Source: an uncultured Bacteroidales bacterium (GTDB lineage Bacteria; Bacteroidota; Bacteroidia; Bacteroidales; UBA932). From it: a stretch of DNA of 64,000 nt. A program made the position numbers and the translations under genes. The stretch covers positions 124,001 to 188,000 of the forward strand of contig CAKVAS010000004.1 of NCBI GenBank assembly GCA_934725015.1. Direction: 5' to 3'. Below, piece after piece: positions 61,091 through 64,000 of this stretch. Numbering within the stretch: position 1 is the stretch's first letter; each line of letters opens with the position of its first letter. The notes under the pieces were generated by a model. The model was not told the origin of the DNA. It searched no databases and worked only from the letters and a program-made list of their open reading frames with translations.

Positions 61091-62065
61091 ATGAAAAAGA
61101 TTACATCAATGCTGCTTTGTGCGGCAACAGTTCTTTCTCTTGCGTCATGCAATAAGGCAGAAGTCAAGGGTGACGCCTTCGACTGCATCGTCAAGACTTC
61201 CGAGGTCACGGAAAATTCAGTAAAGGTCAGCGTCGAGGTTAATGACGCTGCTGCGGAGTACAGCCTCTGGGTCGTTGAGGAGTCAGCTTACAAGGAGGCC
61301 GTTCCCGAGACGGCAAAGAAGCTCAAGGGCAATGCAGCGGAGACCTTTGAAGGTCTGAACTCCGACACCGAGTATTTCGCCGTTGTTTATGAGTCATCCC
61401 TCGGATTCGCGAAGAAGAGCTTCGTCACCTCAAAGCCGAGCAAGGAGTACAAGTGCCTTGAAGGCTCTGACTACATCATCATTTCGATGGACGAGACGAC
61501 GGCCAAGAAAATAGAGGGCAAGACAAAATATACTATGCCTTCAGACGGAACTTATGGGGAAGACGGCAAGTCAACCGGAACCCTCTTCTTTGACTGGTGG
61601 AATGCAAACGGAACCGAAGCCGGAACTTGTTCCGGTCCAAATTTCTTTGGTGTAGTTGACGGCTGGTTCAGTTTCGCGAAAACTGCAGACGGATGGTTCG
61701 GCTATGCCTTCCGCCTCGGTGAGGGCAACACGGACGAAGAGAAGGCCGAGTCTGCAAAGCGCCGCGAAATCCTCAAGGGCATCACAGCAGACTACACCCT
61801 TCACCTTGCGATGAAGGCTACCTGCGAGGGTGAGTACAGTCTTGGAATGCTTGACGGCGCCGCAGTTATAATCGGTGACGAGACCGCCGCCTACGGATTC
61901 AAGAGGGACGGAGAATGGCATGAGATAGAAATTCCTATGTCCGCATTCATGGCCGGCGAAAAATACAACGCCGAGACCGGAGTCAATGTCCTCTACTGGA
62001 CTCAGGGAACCAACGGCTATCCGACCACCCTCGATGTTGACGCCATTTTCTGGTACAAGAAATAA
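61091..62065 (+). CDS. Surface lipoprotein with FN3-like and CBM-like domains
   Basis: 324 residues, at the SusE/surface glycan-binding-protein position of a PUL. Lipoprotein signal TVLSLASC, a fibronectin-III-like domain (about residues 25-115) and a beta-sandwich with several aromatic residues (LFFDWWNANG, FGVVDGWFSFAKTADGWFGYAFRLG) that fit a carbohydrate-binding face. It probably holds the glycan for SusCD. No exact family was recognised. Confidence 0.75.
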   Translation: MKKITSMLLCAATVLSLASCNKAEVKGDAFDCIVKTSEVTENSVKVSVEVNDAAAEYSLWVVEESAYKEAVPETAKKLKGNAAETFEGLNSDTEYFAVVYESSLGFAKKSFVTSKPSKEYKCLEGSDYIIISMDETTAKKIEGKTKYTMPSDGTYGEDGKSTGTLFFDWWNANGTEAGTCSGPNFFGVVDGWFSFAKTADGWFGYAFRLGEGNTDEEKAESAKRREILKGITADYTLHLAMKATCEGEYSLGMLDGAAVIIGDETAAYGFKRDGEWHEIEIPMSAFMAGEKYNAETGVNVLYWTQGTNGYPTTLDVDAIFWYKK

Positions 62066-62066
62066 T

Positions 62067-62194
62067 CATTCCGCATCATTTCGAACGATTCAACACTGTC
62101 ATTTCGAACGATTTAACACTGTCATTTCGAACGATTTAACACTGTCATTTCGAACGATTTAACACTGTCATTTCGAACGAAGTGAGAAATCTTT
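62067..62194 (+). repeat. Repeat family A, site 5
   Basis: A first diverged unit and four 23-bp units (core TCATTTCGAACGATTTAACA) are followed by the complete unit ending GAAATCTTTA, directly before the GH128 ATG. Its in-frame GTG is not taken as the gene start. Confidence 0.85.
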
Positions 62195-62199
62195 ACAGC

Positions 62200-63504
62200 A
62201 TGAACAGAATAATCATCCTGCTGCTATCCCTGATCACTGCCGCTCCTGTCCTGGCTTCATGTCAGGAACAGGAGCCTTCAATGGCGCACGAGGAGGACTT
62301 CAACGTCTTCCGCGTCAGGACAAAGCAGTCGCGCAGTGCCAAGAGGGGAGCCTGCGGCAACATCCAGATGGCGTCCGACGCCCAGCTTCTCGGCCCGGGG
62401 GTCAGCTGGGACTATGACTGGTCCCACAACTACCCGGCGAACGCCTCCGACATCTACGGCGCGGGGATGGCGTTCTATCCCATGGTCTGGAATGCCGGAG
62501 TGAACAAGGACAACATCCGCCGTCTCAAGGCCGACTACCCCTCGACCGGGTACATCCTCGGCTATAACGAGCCGAACCTCACCGATCAGGCAAACATGAC
62601 CCCTTCCGTGGCCGCCAAGAGCTGGCCGGACCTGAGGGCCTTCTCCCGGGAGGTCGGCATGAAGCTGGTTTCCCCGGCGCTGAACTACGGCACGCTCTCC
62701 GGCTACCACGACCCTGAGGTCTGGCTTGACGAGTTCCTCGCCTGCGACGGAATCGGGGACGACGCCTTCGATGCGATTGCGCTCCACTGCTATATGCCTA
62801 ACGTGAGCGGAATGCGCGCGATGATTCGCAAGTTCGACAAGTACGGCAAGCCGGTGTTCATGACCGAGTTCTGTCATGCGAACGGCAGCATCACCAACAG
62901 CGTCAGCGAGCAGGTCTCGTTCATGTCCGATGTTCTCAATATGCTTGAAACGGACGACAATGTGGCGGGATATTCATGGTTCATGCACCGTGCAGGAGGC
63001 AGCTGGGGAGCAATTTCCCTTCTGAACAGCGACGCTTCCAATCCTGAACTGACGGATTTGGGACGGCTCTACGTGAACTTCTCCTCCTTCGACAGGAACT
63101 GCTGGTACGGCAGGCACGAGGCCATCCCGGCCGAGCACTATGTCGCACACAACATGAGCGGCGAACAGACGGGCTGGAAGGATGTGTTCAAGGTGCGCCC
63201 GTGCACTGATTCCGCCGGCGAGCTGATGATTCTCTGCTACCAGCAGGATGCGTGGGTCGAGTATCAGGTTGAGGTAGAGAAGACCGGCACCTATTCTCTC
63301 GGCGCTCGCTATATCTCCGAACTGCTCGGCGGCGTGATGGCCGTTTCGGTCGATGGGGGCAAGGAACAGTTCGTCGATTTCGAGAAGACCTCCGAATGGA
63401 AGTGCAAGTGGATTGAAGGTCTGTACCTCAAGAAGGGGAAGCACACCATTCGCCTCAAGCACAAGGACGGCCGCGTCGATTTCAACTGGTTCTACCTCGA
63501 CTGA
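62200..63504 (+). CDS. GH128-like beta-1,3-glucanase lipoprotein with CBM6-like domain
   Basis: 434 residues. Lipoprotein signal (AAPVLASC). The catalytic domain has features of the Glyco_hydro_cc/GH128 barrel: MVWNAGVNKDNIRRL, GYILGYNEPNLTDQANM (acid/base Glu) and PVFMTEFCHANG (nucleophile Glu). The last 120 residues form a CBM6-like domain (WVEYQVEVEKTGTYSLGARY, RLKHKDGRVDFNWFYLD). GH128 enzymes are endo-beta-1,3-glucanases, so it supports laminarin- or callose-like substrate for this PUL. Confidence 0.82.
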   Translation: MNRIIILLLSLITAAPVLASCQEQEPSMAHEEDFNVFRVRTKQSRSAKRGACGNIQMASDAQLLGPGVSWDYDWSHNYPANASDIYGAGMAFYPMVWNAGVNKDNIRRLKADYPSTGYILGYNEPNLTDQANMTPSVAAKSWPDLRAFSREVGMKLVSPALNYGTLSGYHDPEVWLDEFLACDGIGDDAFDAIALHCYMPNVSGMRAMIRKFDKYGKPVFMTEFCHANGSITNSVSEQVSFMSDVLNMLETDDNVAGYSWFMHRAGGSWGAISLLNSDASNPELTDLGRLYVNFSSFDRNCWYGRHEAIPAEHYVAHNMSGEQTGWKDVFKVRPCTDSAGELMILCYQQDAWVEYQVEVEKTGTYSLGARYISELLGGVMAVSVDGGKEQFVDFEKTSEWKCKWIEGLYLKKGKHTIRLKHKDGRVDFNWFYLD

Positions 63505-63509
63505 CGGGA

Positions 63510-63541
63510 TTTGTAAAAATCCGCTTTATTTGCTAACTTGC
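63510..63541 (+). promoter_or_regulatory. Probable promoter of the last gene
   Basis: TTTG (63510-63513), a 20-bp spacer and TAACTTGC (one mismatch in the -7). The ATG is 8 bp beyond, so the mRNA would be nearly leaderless. Confidence 0.45.
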
Positions 63542-63549
63542 TCCCCGCT

Positions 63550-64000
63550 ATGAAAGGGACAGGTCTGAAAAATATCATTATAGCCCTTGCGCTGTGCACC
63601 TCCGTGTGCGGCGCATCGGCGTATAATCACCCCGGCTCGCTTGAGGAACGGCTTTCCGCTCTGGACGCGGCTCTGGAAGAGTCCGGGCGCAATGAGGAGG
63701 CCAAACGCCTGCGCATAGCCCGGCTTGAGGAAAAGTATGAGGAGGCGGGCACTTCTCCCGAGCAGAGGTACTACCTCGGCAAGAGCCTGATAGAGGAGAA
63801 TATGTCCTACGATTTCGACAAGGCTCTTTTCTATCTGCGGCGTAACCTCGAAACGGCGGAATCCCTCGGTGACTCCGGCAAGACGGACGAGTCGCTGATT
63901 CGCCTTGCATGGTTCTACGCCTCCTCCGGCTACTACTACGAGGCCGACCAGATTCTCAACAGCCGCCTTTCGGGATTCTCCTCCTCAAGCCCCAACTGGC
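63550..64000 (+). CDS. N-terminal part of a TPR-containing regulator-like protein (DUF6377 type)
   Basis: 150 residues to the window end. A signal peptide (IIIALALCTSVCGASA) and helices like LEERLSALDAALEESGRNEEAKRLRIARLEEKY, QRYYLGKSLIEENMSYDFDKALFYLRRNLETAESLGD and ESLIRLAWFYASSGYYYEADQIL resemble the N-terminus of the DUF6377 TPR regulators of Bacteroidota, which have a membrane helix and C-terminal HTH. That part is outside the window. Confidence 0.6.
   Translation, partial: MKGTGLKNIIIALALCTSVCGASAYNHPGSLEERLSALDAALEESGRNEEAKRLRIARLEEKYEEAGTSPEQRYYLGKSLIEENMSYDFDKALFYLRRNLETAESLGDSGKTDESLIRLAWFYASSGYYYEADQILNSRLSGFSSSSPNW

Overview
The window looks like chromosome of a Bacteroidales bacterium with moderately high GC. 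Supporting signs are a SusC/SusD polysaccharide-utilization locus (PUL), many lipoproteins, promoters of the Bacteroidota type (TTTG, 19-21 bp, TAnnTTTG) and almost no Shine-Dalgarno sites. The base composition and gene set would fit an Alistipes/Rikenellaceae-like or related uncultured gut lineage; the genus is inference. No rRNA, tRNA, transposase or CRISPR array was seen.

Layout. 1-6800: a carbohydrate block with a GH99-like lipoprotein and an MBL-fold hydrolase, then, behind a near-consensus promoter, two Gfo/Idh/MocA oxidoreductases, a DUF1080 protein and a TIM-barrel epimerase-like protein. This gene set matches the 3-keto-glycoside route, in which a sugar is oxidised at C3 and the glycosidic bond is then eliminated. 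7150-7930: a lipoprotein gene broken by a frameshift at a 6-G run. 7979-34760: mostly housekeeping (topA, a class A PBP, ddl, prmC, a U32 protein, hemW, an M24 aminopeptidase, TrpB2, an orphan SdhC, pyrH, frr), with several lineage-specific envelope proteins. 34770-36720: an AT-rich accessory island with a frameshifted gene, a DUF3307 membrane protein and a SatD-like protein with an HTH. 36826-43635: coaE, an EamA transporter, an aromatic amino-acid pair (aminotransferase and DAHP synthase/chorismate mutase), lpxK and dusB.

43832-63504 is a PUL that probably targets beta-1,3-glucan. A membrane Y_Y_Y/HTH regulator is followed by a GH16 gene with a small peptide gene and a fimbrillin-like lipoprotein. 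A convergent operon carries a second copy of the peptide and lipoprotein module plus a 1364-residue GH78-like/GH3 fusion. Then come susC, susD, a surface-binding lipoprotein and a GH128-CBM6 enzyme. The same 15-bp sequence, TGAGTTTTTGTGAGT, lies upstream of both the GH16 and the susC promoters and is a candidate operator. The window ends inside a TPR protein resembling DUF6377 regulators.

Two dispersed repeat families run through the window. Family A (five sites) is a short palindrome whose stem changes in a compensatory way between copies; it is often preceded by tandem truncated units and sits just before start codons. Family B (four sites) is a long nested hairpin of about 120 bp at gene 3' ends, three of the four between convergent genes. 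The least described system here is the duplicated small-peptide plus fimbrillin-like lipoprotein module inside the PUL, together with poly-G tracts near the start of susC and of one of these lipoproteins.
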